A stretch of DNA of 57,048 bases from Tabrizicola fusiformis (GCF_013328815.1 NZ_JABUHN010000017.1:1-57048); one strand, 5' to 3'; positions 17,910 to 27,249 are shown, counted from the first letter of the stretch. Notes: a model not told the origin generated them from the letters alone. Numbers and translations: made by a program.

Positions 17910-19514
17910 CTATTCCTTCGCGGCCTTCTCCCGATAGGCCAGTTGTGCCCGGCTGATCCCCAGAAGCCGCGCCGCAGCCGACAGGTTCCCGCCCGCCCGC
18001 GCCAGTGCCGCCCGCCTGATCCGCGCCTCATGCGCGTCAAGGGCAAAGCCGCCCTCGTCCAACCGCGCGGCGATCCACCCGTCAAGGTCAAGCTCCGCCC
18101 CCGATGCCGCAGCGGCGGGCGCGATCCGGTCCGAAACGCCCCGCACCCGCGCGGCCGTCACCGGCTGACCATCCAATGCCTCAACCAGAATGGCGGTCAG
18201 CACCGCCTCCAGTGTCGCCAGCCCGCCGGGCAGCGGCACAGCCGCCAGCAGGTCGAAAGCTCCGGGCTCGACCTCGGGCTGATCCAGGCCAAGCTGCCCG
18301 GCCAGACGCTCCAGCAGGGCAACGGCCAGCCGGGGCAGATCCGCAGCGCGGCTGGAAAGGGCGGGAAGTTCCTGCGCAAGCGGCGCCAGCCGGGCCCAGA
18401 GCGCAAAGGCGATGCCGCCCCCGGCCAGCCGCCCCAGTGTCAGCGCCGAGGTTGCCACCAGCAGGGGCCGCGCCTGCACCTCGCCCTCGGACAGTTCATG
18501 CGCCAGTTCGGCCTGCACCTCGGTCGGCAACGCTTCAACCCCTTCCAGCAGGATCGGCGGGGCTGCGTCCTTGCGGCGGGGCTTGCGCTGTTGCGCGAAG
18601 GCAGCCCGCAGCGCCTCGATGGTGCAAGAGGGGCCATGCAGCCGCAAAGGCACCTCGGCACCGCCGGCAAGGCGGATCAGATGGGCCGCGGCCAGTTCCT
18701 GCCCGCAACTGCCGGCCCCGGCGATCAGTGCGGGCAAGGGAAGCCGCGCTGCCCGCTCAAGCCCGCGCAGCACCGGCGCGAGAAGCAGGGCATCGGCGGC
18801 TTCGGGCACCGGCCCACCGGCCTGCCCCCGGCGGCGCACCACCGGGGCCGTGGGCAGGATGCGGTTGCGGAACAGGATCACCTCGGGGTCGTCCTCGCCC
18901 CAGCCGGTGGCCAGCCGCCCCACCACCCGGCAGGCCCGGTGCCCCTGCCCCATGCAGGCGGTTTCCTTGTAGATCACCGGGGCGCCGAAGAAAAAGCTCG
19001 CATAGCCCGAGGCATAGCCAAGTTGCTGCCAACACAGCGGCCGATCCGAATGGCGGGGCAGATCGTCACCGCTCTCGGCTTCGATCGAATTGTGCCATAG
19101 AAACTCGGCCGAAAAGCGCCCGCGGGCGAAGTCGAAATCGTTGTGCAGCGTCTCGACCCGCACGATGCCGCTGAACATGTGCAGCCGGGTTCCGGCGGTA
19201 AAGGCATCACCCCGGTCCAGCGCAGGCCAGGACCGCGCGACAAAGGCGGCATCGTGATGACCCATCTGGAAACCACGGCGCAAGAGGAAAACCCGCGCCT
19301 CCTCTTCGCCCAGCATCTGCACCAGCTCGCGGCGCAGGATGCGGTCGGCGGCGGCAGTCTGCAGCGTGACCCGCGCCTGGTTGAGCCGCAGCGCCCCCGT
19401 GGCCGCGTCGAACTGCAGCCCGCCCAGAAGCTCACGCACCGTCGGGCGGCCCCCCCGGTCGAGCAGCCCGGCTGAGTCAAGATTGATGCGGAGGGCAAGC
19501 AGCGGGGATTTCAA
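17910..19514 (-). CDS. XylR/DmpR-like aromatic sensor regulator with degenerate ATPase domain
   Basis: A 534-residue protein. Residues about 10-120 are XylR_N-like. Residues 135-200 are a V4R domain (LGYASGYASFFFG; cysteines 161, 187 and 195). Residues 255-410 occupy the place of the AAA+ sigma-54 interaction domain. The C-terminus has a Fis-type helix-turn-helix, GGNLSAAARLLGISRAQLAYR. The ATPase is degenerate: the Walker A position reads AGAGSCGQE with Gln for Lys, the Walker B position reads ILLEGVEALP instead of LFLDEI, and no GAFTGA loop is present. It should not act as a sigma-54 activator. The start is TTG, preceded by GGGAG at 7 bases; the next in-frame Met is residue 67. It is divergent from the SDR gene and probably senses phenol- or resorcinol-type compounds. 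Confidence 0.8.
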   Translation of the reverse strand: MKSPLLALRINLDSAGLLDRGGRPTVRELLGGLQFDAATGALRLNQARVTLQTAAADRILRRELVQMLGEEEARVFLLRRGFQMGHHDAAFVARSWPALDRGDAFTAGTRLHMFSGIVRVETLHNDFDFARGRFSAEFLWHNSIEAESGDDLPRHSDRPLCWQQLGYASGYASFFFGAPVIYKETACMGQGHRACRVVGRLATGWGEDDPEVILFRNRILPTAPVVRRRGQAGGPVPEAADALLLAPVLRGLERAARLPLPALIAGAGSCGQELAAAHLIRLAGGAEVPLRLHGPSCTIEALRAAFAQQRKPRRKDAAPPILLEGVEALPTEVQAELAHELSEGEVQARPLLVATSALTLGRLAGGGIAFALWARLAPLAQELPALSSRAADLPRLAVALLERLAGQLGLDQPEVEPGAFDLLAAVPLPGGLATLEAVLTAILVEALDGQPVTAARVRGVSDRIAPAAAASGAELDLDGWIAARLDEGGFALDAHEARIRRAALARAGGNLSAAARLLGISRAQLAYREKAAKE

Positions 19515-19855
19515 CGCAAGGCTCCCGTGTTGGTTTAATCAAATCATCAATGAAATTTATCATTTGGTGAAGTTCATTTTTTGAAGTGCGTCAGCCCATC
19601 GGCTGGATTTTATTTATTTCGTTTAAATTCATATGCTTACTTTTATGCCAAAACGATATATTAACTGCAGTTTTCCGCATTTGACTTGTTAGCCTCTGAC
19701 AGACCTCATGCGTCCAGTGGTTCTGCCCTCTGGGAGGCGGGCAGACCCTTTCCGCAAGTTCCCTGCGTCGAACCCCGGATTCCGGGGCCAGTCGCGGCTG
19801 CCCTGAAGGGCTGGAAGCCATGCGGAATGGATCGGGCCGGGAGGAGGAGAGGTTC
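19515..19855. promoter_or_regulatory. AT-rich divergent control region
   Basis: A 341-bp stretch between the XylR-like gene and the SDR operon. The first 180 bases are conspicuously AT-rich for this window. They include a near-palindrome, CAAATCAT (19540-19547) and ATCATTTG (19559-19566), which matches at 7 of 8 positions and could be an upstream activator site. No clear -24/-12 sigma-54 promoter (GG-N10-GC with TGGCAC/TTGC) was found. The last 150 bases look like ordinary leader sequence; no gene was seen. Confidence 0.45.
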
Positions 19856-20665
19856 ATGGCCACACTTGAGAAGATGTTCGACGTGCGCGGCAAATCGGTG
19901 ATCGTCACCGGCGGCGCCAGCGGCATCGGGCGGGCCTATGCCGAAATCATGGCCGAACAGGGCGCGAAGGTCTGCATCTTCGACATCGACCCGGCGGGCC
20001 TTGACCGTGTGGTGGCCGAAATCGGCGGCGATTGCTGGGGTCAGGTGGTGGATGTGGGCGACCGCCCCGCCATGGCTGCGGCATTCGACAAGGTTGCCGC
20101 GCGCCACGGCCGGATCGACACCGTTTTCGCCAATGCCGGGATCGACCCCGGCCCCGGCTTCATGACCCCGGTGGGCGAACGCAACCCCGACGGCGCCATC
20201 GAGAACATCCCTGACAGCCAATGGGACCGCGGAATCGAGATCAACCTGACCTCGGTCTATACTACGGTGAAAAACGCGGTGCGGCACATGAAGCCGAATG
20301 GCGGCGGCGAGATCATCGTCACCTCCTCCATCGCGGCGCTGATCAACGAAAGCATCGTCGGCACCAGCTATATGCCTGCCAAGGCCGCGGTGAACCACTT
20401 CGTCAAGCATATGGCGATGGAACTGGGGGCGTTCGGCATCCGGGTGAACGCCATCCTGCCCGGCCCCTTCATCACCAACATCGCCGGGGGGCGGCTGCGC
20501 AACAAGGAAGACCGCGCCGCGTTCGAAGCGCAATCGCTGATCGGGCGGATCGGCGATGTCGAGGATATCAAGGGGCTGGCGCTGCTGCTCGCCTCGCCCG
20601 CCGGGGCCTATTTCACCGGCTCGCTCATCGTGATCGACGGCGGCTCGCTCACGCGGATGACCTGA
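19856..20665 (+). CDS. Short-chain dehydrogenase/reductase (SDR)
   Basis: A 269-residue Rossmann-fold oxidoreductase. It has the cofactor motif TGGASGIG, NAGIDPG for the NAG strand, catalytic Ser in TSSIA, and YMPAK for Tyr-xxx-Lys. INLTSVYTTVKNAV and the C-terminal FTGSLIVIDGGS are typical of classical SDRs. An acidic residue after the second strand (FDIDPAG) suggests NAD(H) preference. The start MATLEKMF follows GGAGGAGAGG; an upstream ATG at 19820 lacks this. It is the first gene of a long operon including a LivK-type binding protein and importer. The substrate is probably an alcohol or ketone intermediate; not identified. Confidence 0.85.
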   Translation: MATLEKMFDVRGKSVIVTGGASGIGRAYAEIMAEQGAKVCIFDIDPAGLDRVVAEIGGDCWGQVVDVGDRPAMAAAFDKVAARHGRIDTVFANAGIDPGPGFMTPVGERNPDGAIENIPDSQWDRGIEINLTSVYTTVKNAVRHMKPNGGGEIIVTSSIAALINESIVGTSYMPAKAAVNHFVKHMAMELGAFGIRVNAILPGPFITNIAGGRLRNKEDRAAFEAQSLIGRIGDVEDIKGLALLLASPAGAYFTGSLIVIDGGSLTRMT

Positions 20666-20741
20666 CGCTCAGCCGGGCGCGCGGCCGGAGGAGGTCGCGC
20701 GACCGGATCAAATCAACGAAAACTCCAGGGAGGAGACGCGA

Positions 20742-22037
20742 ATGACCTACTATAACAAACTGGTCAAGGCCGGCATCAGCCGCCGCGCCATGCTGCGCGG
20801 CATCGGCGCAGGTGTGGCGGCTTCGACGATGGCGCTGCCGACCTATCTGCGGGCGCAAAGCGCCGGCAAGATCAAGCTGGGCTACCTCACGCCCGCCACC
20901 GGGCCACTGGGCCTGTTCGGTGAGACCGACGGCTATACCGTGCAGAAGATCCGTGAAGTGCTGGGGGGCCAACTGGTCAGCAACAACGGCAATACCTATG
21001 AAATCGAGATCCTCGAGCGCGACACCCAGTCGAACCCGAACAAGGCCGCCGAAATCGCCGGTGACCTGATCCTGAACGAGGAGGTGCATCTTCTGGCGCC
21101 CGCCTCGACCACCGACACCATCCTGCCCGCGATGGAGCAGGCCGAGCTTTACGAAGCGCCCTGCATCTCGTCCGGTGCGCCGTGGCAGGCCGTGATCATG
21201 CCGCGCGGCGGCGGTGAGTTCAATTGGACCTACCACTTCTTCTGGGGTCTGGACGAGGCGCTGAACACCTTCGTCGGCCTGTGGAACGGGCTGGAGACCA
21301 ACAAGAAGGTGGGGATGCTCTTCCCGCAGAACATCGACGGCGAAACCTGGGGCAACAATGACTATGGCCTGCCGGTGCCGACCAAGGCCGCCGGCTATGA
21401 CGTGACGATCCCCGGCTATTTCCAGCCGCGCACCAATGACTTTTCGGCCCAGATCGCCGAATTCAAAAAGGCTGGCGTCGATATCATCGGCGGCATCACC
21501 TATCCCGACGACCTCAAGACCTTTGTCACCCAATGCAACCAGCAAGGCTTCAAGCCCAAGGCGGTGACGGTGGCGGCGGCGCTCCTCTTCCCCGGCGGGG
21601 TCGAGGCGATGGGCCCCCTGGGCAACGGCATGTCGTCCGAAGTCTGGTGGACCCCGGCCTTCCCGTTCCCCTCGACCCTGACCGGGCAGGACAGCCGTGC
21701 GCTCGCCGATCAGTGGGAAACCGATCAGAAGCGGCAATGGACGCAACCGCTTGGCTATTCCCATGCACTGCTGGAAGTGGCCATCGACATCCTGAAACGT
21801 TCGGCCGACCCGCTCGACCGCGAAGCCAACCGCGAGGCGATGGCGGCGACCGACATCACCACCGTTTGCGGCCCGGTCAAATTCGCAGGCACTCCGCACA
21901 AGAACATCTGCACCATGCCGATCTTCGGCGGTCAGTGGGTCAAGGGCGAAAAGTGGATGTATGATCTGAAGATCGTGGACAACTCGGTCAACCAACTGTT
22001 CGAGCCCGAACAGAAGATCGCGCCGATCGCCTGGTGA
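20742..22037 (+). CDS. Branched-chain-type ABC transporter substrate-binding protein
   Basis: A 431-residue HAAT/LivK-type binding protein. The Tat-like N-terminus ISRRAMLRGIGAGVAAS is followed by LRAQSAGKIKLGYLTPATGPLG. The first lobe has ERDTQSNPNKAAEIAGDLILN, and later come YHFFWGLDEALNTF and SEVWWTPAFPFPS. It resembles the orphan binding protein at 16598. It directly precedes livGFHM set 1, its stop overlapping the GTG/ATG region of the LivG gene, so it is the cognate binding protein. The ATG follows GGGAGGAGACGCGA. Confidence 0.88.
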   Translation: MTYYNKLVKAGISRRAMLRGIGAGVAASTMALPTYLRAQSAGKIKLGYLTPATGPLGLFGETDGYTVQKIREVLGGQLVSNNGNTYEIEILERDTQSNPNKAAEIAGDLILNEEVHLLAPASTTDTILPAMEQAELYEAPCISSGAPWQAVIMPRGGGEFNWTYHFFWGLDEALNTFVGLWNGLETNKKVGMLFPQNIDGETWGNNDYGLPVPTKAAGYDVTIPGYFQPRTNDFSAQIAEFKKAGVDIIGGITYPDDLKTFVTQCNQQGFKPKAVTVAAALLFPGGVEAMGPLGNGMSSEVWWTPAFPFPSTLTGQDSRALADQWETDQKRQWTQPLGYSHALLEVAIDILKRSADPLDREANREAMAATDITTVCGPVKFAGTPHKNICTMPIFGGQWVKGEKWMYDLKIVDNSVNQLFEPEQKIAPIAW

Positions 22038-22039
22038 TC

Positions 22040-22789
22040 ATGTTGGACCGTGGGGCCGGGATGGACCGGGACATTCTTCTTCGCGCAACCGATGTGTCGA
22101 AAAGCTTCGGCGCGGTGCGGGTGCTGCATGGGGTCAGCTTCGATGTGCATCGGGGCGAGGTGCTGGGGATTCTCGGCCCCAACGGGGCAGGCAAGACGAC
22201 GCTGTTCAACATGATCAGCGGCGATATCAAACCCTCGGGCGGGGATATCCGCCTGGGGGAACAACGCCTGTCGGGCGAGCCGCCGTTCCGGCGCTGCCAG
22301 ATGGGGATCGGGCGCACCTACCAGATTCCGCGCCCCTATTCGGGCATGTCCACCTTTGAAAACCTGTTGGTCGCCTCGACCTTTGGCGGTGGCAAGTCCG
22401 AGGCGGAAAGCTATGCCTTCTGCGCCCGGGTGCTGCAGGATTGCGAGTTGGCCGACAAGGCCAATACCCGCGCCGGCAGCCTGACGCTCCTGGACCGCAA
22501 GCGGCTGGAACTGGCGCGGGCGCTGGCCTCGGACCCCAAACTGCTGCTTCTGGACGAGATCGCGGGCGGGCTGACGGAAGAGGAATCCAAGCAACTGGTC
22601 GCCCTTGTCCGCCGCATCCGCGACCGCGGTGTGACCATCGTCTGGATCGAACATGTGCTGCACGCGCTCATGGCGGTGGCGGACCGTCTTCTGGTGCTGA
22701 ATTTCGGCGAAAAGATTGCCGAGGGCGACCCGCAAGAGGTGATCGCCAACCCCGAAGTCAAGCGGGTCTACATGGGGATCGAGGCATGA
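22040..22789 (+). CDS. Branched-chain-type ABC transporter ATP-binding protein, LivG-like (set 1)
   Basis: A 249-residue ATPase with Walker A GPNGAGKTT, the LivG-type Q-loop region RTYQIPRPYSGMSTFENL and Walker B LLLLDEIAGGLTEEE. The usual LSGG signature is replaced by LTLLDRKRLELARAL, as is common in this LivG subgroup. The end EVKRVYMGIEA matches LivG proteins. Alternatives are the GTG at 22034 and the ATG at 22061 (MDRDILLRAT). It overlaps the LivF gene by 4 bp. Confidence 0.87.
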   Translation: MLDRGAGMDRDILLRATDVSKSFGAVRVLHGVSFDVHRGEVLGILGPNGAGKTTLFNMISGDIKPSGGDIRLGEQRLSGEPPFRRCQMGIGRTYQIPRPYSGMSTFENLLVASTFGGGKSEAESYAFCARVLQDCELADKANTRAGSLTLLDRKRLELARALASDPKLLLLDEIAGGLTEEESKQLVALVRRIRDRGVTIVWIEHVLHALMAVADRLLVLNFGEKIAEGDPQEVIANPEVKRVYMGIEA

Positions 22790-23529
22790 TGGAAACCCTT
22801 TCCACGTCTGTTCTGTCCACCCATGGGCTGGTGGCACGCTATGGCGACTTTCAGGCGCTTTACGGCGTGGACGTGACCGTGAACGAAGGCGAGGCGGTGG
22901 CGCTGATCGGCGCCAATGGTGCGGGCAAATCCACGTTCCTGCGCGCGATCATGGGGCTTTTGCCGGTCGCACCGGATATGGTGCGGCTGGGCGGGCAGCC
23001 GATTGGCGGCACGCCGACCGACCGCATGGTGCAAAAGGGCGTGGCCATCGTTCCCGAGGGCCGCCGTCTGTTTTCCGGCATGTCGGTTGAGGATAACCTG
23101 CGCGTTGCAGTGGATCAGGCCGAACGGCTGGGCCGCAAGGGCGGCTGGTCGCTGTCGCGGCTGCATCAGCTTTTCCCGATCCTGAAGGAAAAGGCGCGGA
23201 CCCCGGTGCAAAGCCTGTCGGGAGGTCAGCAACAGATGGTCTCCATCGGGCGGGCGCTGCTCTGTCAGCCCAAGGTGCTGCTCTGTGACGAAATCAGCCT
23301 TGGCCTTGCGCCCAAGGTGATCCGTGAAATCTATGCCGCCCTGCCGGAAATCCGCGGGCAGGGCACGGCGGTCGTGCTGGTCGAACAGGATGTGGGCCTC
23401 GCCCAATCGGCCACCGACCGGCTTTATTGTATGCTCGAAGGCCGTGTGACGCTGTCCGGCCGCTCGGGCGAGGTGACGCGCGAACAGATCGGCGCGGCCT
23501 ATTTCGGAGGCTCTCATGCAGTGGTTTGA
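22786..23529 (+). CDS. Branched-chain-type ABC transporter ATP-binding protein, LivF-like (set 1)
   Basis: A 247-residue ATPase. RYGDFQALYGVDVTV opens the domain, then Walker A GANGAGKST, MVQKGVAIVPEGRRLFSGMSVEDNL, signature LSGGQQQM and Walker B VLLCDEISLGLAP. These are LivF features. The start overlaps the LivG stop (ATGATG) and its end overlaps the LivH start by 14 bp. It works with LivG, LivH and LivM at the inner membrane. Confidence 0.9.
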   Translation: MMETLSTSVLSTHGLVARYGDFQALYGVDVTVNEGEAVALIGANGAGKSTFLRAIMGLLPVAPDMVRLGGQPIGGTPTDRMVQKGVAIVPEGRRLFSGMSVEDNLRVAVDQAERLGRKGGWSLSRLHQLFPILKEKARTPVQSLSGGQQQMVSIGRALLCQPKVLLCDEISLGLAPKVIREIYAALPEIRGQGTAVVLVEQDVGLAQSATDRLYCMLEGRVTLSGRSGEVTREQIGAAYFGGSHAVV

Positions 23530-24373
23530 CGCGCTTGTGCAGGGCGTCCTGTTGGGCGGGATGTATGCGCAATATGCGCTGGGCATGGCGCTGATGTTCG
23601 GCGTGATGCGGATCGTGAACGTCAGCCATGGCGATCTGGTGATCCTGCTCTCGCTGATCGGGATTTCGCTGGCCACCTCTTTCGGGCTGGGGCCGTTCTG
23701 GGTGATGGCGGCGCTGGTGCCGCTTGCCGTGGCGATGGGATGGATCCTGCAGAAGGTCATCCTGAACCGGGTGGTGGGCGATGATCCGCTGCCCTCGCTA
23801 ATTGCCACCTTCGGGCTGTCGCTGGCGCTGCAGAACCTGATGCTGCAAATCTGGTCGGCCAACAGCCGCTCGCTGCCCGGTGGCGGCATCGAAAGCCGCT
23901 CGGTCGAGGTGGCGGGCATCTATGTGGGCCTCTTGCCGGTGATCGTGCTGGTCTTTGCCACCGCGCTGACGCTGTGCCTTGACCTCATGCTGAAACGCAC
24001 CCGCTTTGGCCGTGCCCTGCGCGCCGCCGCGGCCGATGTCGAGGCGGCGGCGATGACGGGGATCAACCCCCGGGCCGTCTACGCCAGCGCCACGGCGATT
24101 GCGGTGGGCATCCTCGGCTTTGCCGCAGTGTTTCAGTCGCTGCGGTCAACCGTTGCTCCCGCCGATGGCGGCGCCCAGCTCGTCTATGCCTTCGAGGCGG
24201 TGATCATCGGCGGCATGGGCTCGGTCTGGGGGGCGTTCATCGGTTCGATGGTGCTGGGGATCAGTCAGGCCATCGGTTTCCGCATCGACCCCGGCTTTGG
24301 CGTGCTGGCCGGTCACCTTGTTTTCCTGCTCGTGCTGGCGACGCGCCCGCAGGGCCTGTTCGGAAAGTCCTGA
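23516..24373 (+). CDS. Branched-chain-type ABC transporter permease, LivH-like (set 1)
   Basis: A 285-residue membrane permease with about eight helices. QGVLLGGMYAQYALGMALMFGVMRIVNVSHGDL is the classical LivH N-terminal block, and AFEAVIIGGMGSVWGAFIGSMVLG near the end is the conserved cytoplasmic EAA-type loop and helix. It overlaps the LivF gene and is followed 3 bases later by LivM. Confidence 0.9.
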   Translation: MQWFDALVQGVLLGGMYAQYALGMALMFGVMRIVNVSHGDLVILLSLIGISLATSFGLGPFWVMAALVPLAVAMGWILQKVILNRVVGDDPLPSLIATFGLSLALQNLMLQIWSANSRSLPGGGIESRSVEVAGIYVGLLPVIVLVFATALTLCLDLMLKRTRFGRALRAAAADVEAAAMTGINPRAVYASATAIAVGILGFAAVFQSLRSTVAPADGGAQLVYAFEAVIIGGMGSVWGAFIGSMVLGISQAIGFRIDPGFGVLAGHLVFLLVLATRPQGLFGKS

Positions 24374-24376
24374 GCT

Positions 24377-25417
24377 ATGACATCTGTCCCGCTTTCCCCG
24401 ACCGATGCCACCCTGCCGAAGGTCACCGTGCGCCGGCAAACCGCATCTGGCCGCGTCGCGCTGACGCTGTTCGTCATCGCGCTGATCGCGCTGGTCGCCA
24501 TGCCGTGGTGGGCCAAGACCGGCACCATCCGCATGATCCTGGAACTGTGCTGCTATATCGCCGTGGCGCAGATGTGGAACATGCTGGCCGGCTATGCCGG
24601 GTTGGTCTCGGTCGGCCAGCAAGCCTTCATGGGGGCCGCGGGCTATGCGATGTTCGTGCTGGCGCAGACCTTTGGCGTGAATCCCTTCCTTGCGATCTTC
24701 CTGTCGCTTCTGGTGCCTGCCGCGCTGGCGGTGCCCTGCTATCTGCTCTTGCACCGGCTGGATGGGCCCTATTTCGCCATCGGCACCTGGGTTGTGGCCG
24801 AGGTGTTCCGGCTCGTCGCCTCAAACATGGGCTGGCTGAATGCCGGGGCGGGTATGTCGCTGAACGTGATGAAGGATTATTCCGGGTTCGAGCGGAACGT
24901 GGCGATGTCGCTGCTCTGCGCGCTGCTGATCCTTGCGACCATCGGCGGCAGCTATTGGTTCCTGCGCTCGCGCTATGGGCTGGCGCTGATCGCCATCCGT
25001 GACAATCCGGTCGCGGCGGCAAGTCAGGGCGTGAACGTCGGTCGCCTGCGCTTCATGATCTATGTCGCGGCGGCGGTGGGCTGTGGCCTTGCGGGTGCGG
25101 TCTATTTCATGGCGCAACTGCGGATCAACCCGCCTTCGGCCTTTGATCCGATGTGGTCGAATGTGGCGATTTTCATCGTGATGGTGGGAGGCATCGCCTC
25201 GATCGAGGGGGTGCTGATCGGCACGCTGATCTATTTCATCGCCGACCGCTGGTTCGGCGAATACGGCGCCAGCTATTTCGTGGTGCTGGGGGTGATGACG
25301 GTTCTGGTGGCGCTTTACGCCCGCACCGGCATCTGGGGCGCCATCTCGAAACGCTGGGATGCGCCGTGGTTCCCGATCAGCCGCCACCTGATCCTGAAAG
25401 CGGAGGACCGGGCATGA
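24377..25417 (+). CDS. Branched-chain-type ABC transporter permease, LivM-like (set 1)
   Basis: A 346-residue permease with a 30-residue polar N-terminal extension and then about nine helices. MWNMLAGYAGLVSVGQQAFMGAAGYAMF is the LivM signature block, and AIRDNPVAAASQGVNVGRLRF is the conserved cytoplasmic loop. It pairs with the LivH protein to form the pore. The stop overlaps the ATG of the alcohol dehydrogenase gene (ATGA), so import and oxidation are translationally coupled. Confidence 0.9.
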   Translation: MTSVPLSPTDATLPKVTVRRQTASGRVALTLFVIALIALVAMPWWAKTGTIRMILELCCYIAVAQMWNMLAGYAGLVSVGQQAFMGAAGYAMFVLAQTFGVNPFLAIFLSLLVPAALAVPCYLLLHRLDGPYFAIGTWVVAEVFRLVASNMGWLNAGAGMSLNVMKDYSGFERNVAMSLLCALLILATIGGSYWFLRSRYGLALIAIRDNPVAAASQGVNVGRLRFMIYVAAAVGCGLAGAVYFMAQLRINPPSAFDPMWSNVAIFIVMVGGIASIEGVLIGTLIYFIADRWFGEYGASYFVVLGVMTVLVALYARTGIWGAISKRWDAPWFPISRHLILKAEDRA

Positions 25418-26424
25418 AAACGCTGATCTTTGACGCGGTGGGTCAACCCCTGCGCATGGCCGAAAAGCCCGACCCGACGCCGGCCGCCGATGAGGTGGTG
25501 CTGCGGGTGGCCGGTTGCGGCATCTGCGGCAGCGATCTGCACATCACCGAAGATCCGGCGCCCTTTGGCATCGGCGCGGGCTTTGTCCTTGGCCATGAGA
25601 TTTCGGGTGAGGTGGTGGCCACCGGCGCCGATGTGCGCGACCTGAAGCCGGGGGATGCGGTGGCCGTGGTGCCGATGCGCGGCTGCGGGCGCTGCCCGCG
25701 CTGCCTTGCGGGCGATCCGGCGCGCTGCCCGGAACTGGTGCTGATCGGCGGCGGCTATGCCGAATATGTCACCGTGGCCGCCCGGCAATGCCGCGTGCTG
25801 CCGCCGGATATCGCGCTGGCCGATGGTGCGCTGGCCGAACCCTTGTCTGTTGCGCTGCATTGCATCGTGCGCTCGGGCATGAAGCCGGGCGACCGCGTGG
25901 CCATTCTGGGCGCCGGACCCATCGGGTTGCTGGTGGCGTTCTGGGCGCGGCGGATGGGGGCAAGCCATGTCGTCGTCGCCGACATCCACACCCATCAGCG
26001 CGACCGGGCGCTGGCGCTGGGGGCCACCGATTTCGCGCTGTCGGGTGAAAGGCTGGCCGAAAATCTGGCCGATCTCTGCGGTGGTCCGCCGGATATCGTC
26101 TTTGAATGCGTGGGCAAGCGGGGTCTGTTGCAGGCGGCAAGTCAGGCTGTGCGGTTGCAGGGCAAGGTGATCGGCGTCGGCCTGTGCATCGGGGGCGACG
26201 AATGGGATCCTTTCGTGGCCCTGTCAAAAGAGATCGACCTGATCTTCACCGTCTTCTTCCATCAGCGCAACGAATTCGGCGTCGCCCTTGACGCCCTGAC
26301 CAGCGGCATCCCGCAGCATCTGATCACCGACCGGATCGGCCTGTCACCCGTGCCGCAGGTGTTCGAAAGCCTGCGCCGCCGCACCACCCAGTGCAAGGTG
26401 CTGATCCAGCCCGAATTTTCCTGA
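25414..26424 (+). CDS. Zinc-dependent medium-chain alcohol dehydrogenase
   Basis: A 336-residue MDR enzyme. Catalytic zinc ligands lie in GCGICGSDLH and GHEISGEV. The structural zinc lobe CGRCPRCLAGDPARC has all four cysteines. The cofactor motif GAGPIGLLVA is followed by VVADI, suggesting NAD. It resembles threonine- and sorbitol-dehydrogenase-like MDR proteins, but no precise substrate can be assigned. It is coupled to the liv set 1 operon and precedes an alpha/beta hydrolase, so it likely oxidises an imported alcohol or an intermediate of the aromatic route. Confidence 0.85.
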   Translation: MKTLIFDAVGQPLRMAEKPDPTPAADEVVLRVAGCGICGSDLHITEDPAPFGIGAGFVLGHEISGEVVATGADVRDLKPGDAVAVVPMRGCGRCPRCLAGDPARCPELVLIGGGYAEYVTVAARQCRVLPPDIALADGALAEPLSVALHCIVRSGMKPGDRVAILGAGPIGLLVAFWARRMGASHVVVADIHTHQRDRALALGATDFALSGERLAENLADLCGGPPDIVFECVGKRGLLQAASQAVRLQGKVIGVGLCIGGDEWDPFVALSKEIDLIFTVFFHQRNEFGVALDALTSGIPQHLITDRIGLSPVPQVFESLRRRTTQCKVLIQPEFS

Positions 26425-26435
26425 GGAGGAACCAA

Positions 26436-27224
26436 ATGTCCGTGAACTTCGAGACGCTGGAGTTTGATATCGGCGGCGTGAAAACCGTGGTGAAGGCCAT
26501 CGGCCGCGGCAAGCCGGTGCTGTTCCTGCACGGCGCCGCCACGCTGGAGGGCTTCGATTTCGCCGCGGGTCTGGCCGACCGTTTCCGCGTGCTTCTGCCC
26601 AGCCATCCGGGCATGGGCTTCTCCGGCCCTGCGCCGCATGTCGCGGGCATGGCCGATCTGCTGGTGCATTACCTGAACCTGCTGGACGCGCTGGCCCTGC
26701 CCGAAAAGCCGCATCTGATGGGCTTTTCTATGGGCGGCTGGATGGCCACCGAGCTAGCCGCCGTTGCCCGCGAAAAGTTTGACCGTGTGGTCTTGGTCGC
26801 GCCTGCCGGGCTGAACGATCCGTCCCATCCGGCCACCCCGCTGGGCGAGATCGCCCCGCAGGATTTCCCCGGCTATATGACGCATGACGTGACCGTTGCG
26901 CTGCAATATTTCCCCGACGGTTCTGACACCGCCTTTGCCGAAGCCTTCGGCGCCGACCGCGCCCGCGAGGGCGAGGCGGTGGGCCGCCTTTGCGCGCCCT
27001 TCGGCATGGGCCATCCGAACCTGCGGCGGATGCTGGGCCGTATCACCAACCCCACGCTGGTCGTCTGGGGCAGCGAAGACCGCCTATTGCCCGCAAGTCA
27101 GGCGCCCGAATGGGTCGCCGCGCTGCCTGCCGGGCAACTGCTTTCCGTTCCTGCGGCGGGCCATCTGGTTCTGCAGGAAAAGCCCGAAACCCTGACCAAA
27201 ATCGGCGATTTCCTCGCCGCCTGA
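26436..27224 (+). CDS. Alpha/beta hydrolase
   Basis: A 262-residue hydrolase. VLFLHGAATLEGFD carries the oxyanion motif, MGFSMGGWMA the nucleophile serine, VVWGSEDRLLP the aspartate and PAAGHLVLQE the histidine. This is the MhpC/esterase-like superfamily. A ribosome binding site GAGGAGG precedes the ATG. Between the alcohol dehydrogenase and the flavin monooxygenase, it may hydrolyse an aromatic ester or a C-C bond. Intradiol products do not need such a step, so ester cleavage before hydroxylation is more likely (inferred). Confidence 0.82.
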   Translation: MSVNFETLEFDIGGVKTVVKAIGRGKPVLFLHGAATLEGFDFAAGLADRFRVLLPSHPGMGFSGPAPHVAGMADLLVHYLNLLDALALPEKPHLMGFSMGGWMATELAAVAREKFDRVVLVAPAGLNDPSHPATPLGEIAPQDFPGYMTHDVTVALQYFPDGSDTAFAEAFGADRAREGEAVGRLCAPFGMGHPNLRRMLGRITNPTLVVWGSEDRLLPASQAPEWVAALPAGQLLSVPAAGHLVLQEKPETLTKIGDFLAA

Positions 27225-27249
27225 ACCATTGTCTTAGGAGGAGACAGCC

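Noticed and set aside
19515-19855. Sigma-54 promoter next to the XylR-like gene
   Set aside because: No convincing GG-N10-GC pair was found in the right context, and the regulator lacks the sigma-54 contact motif.
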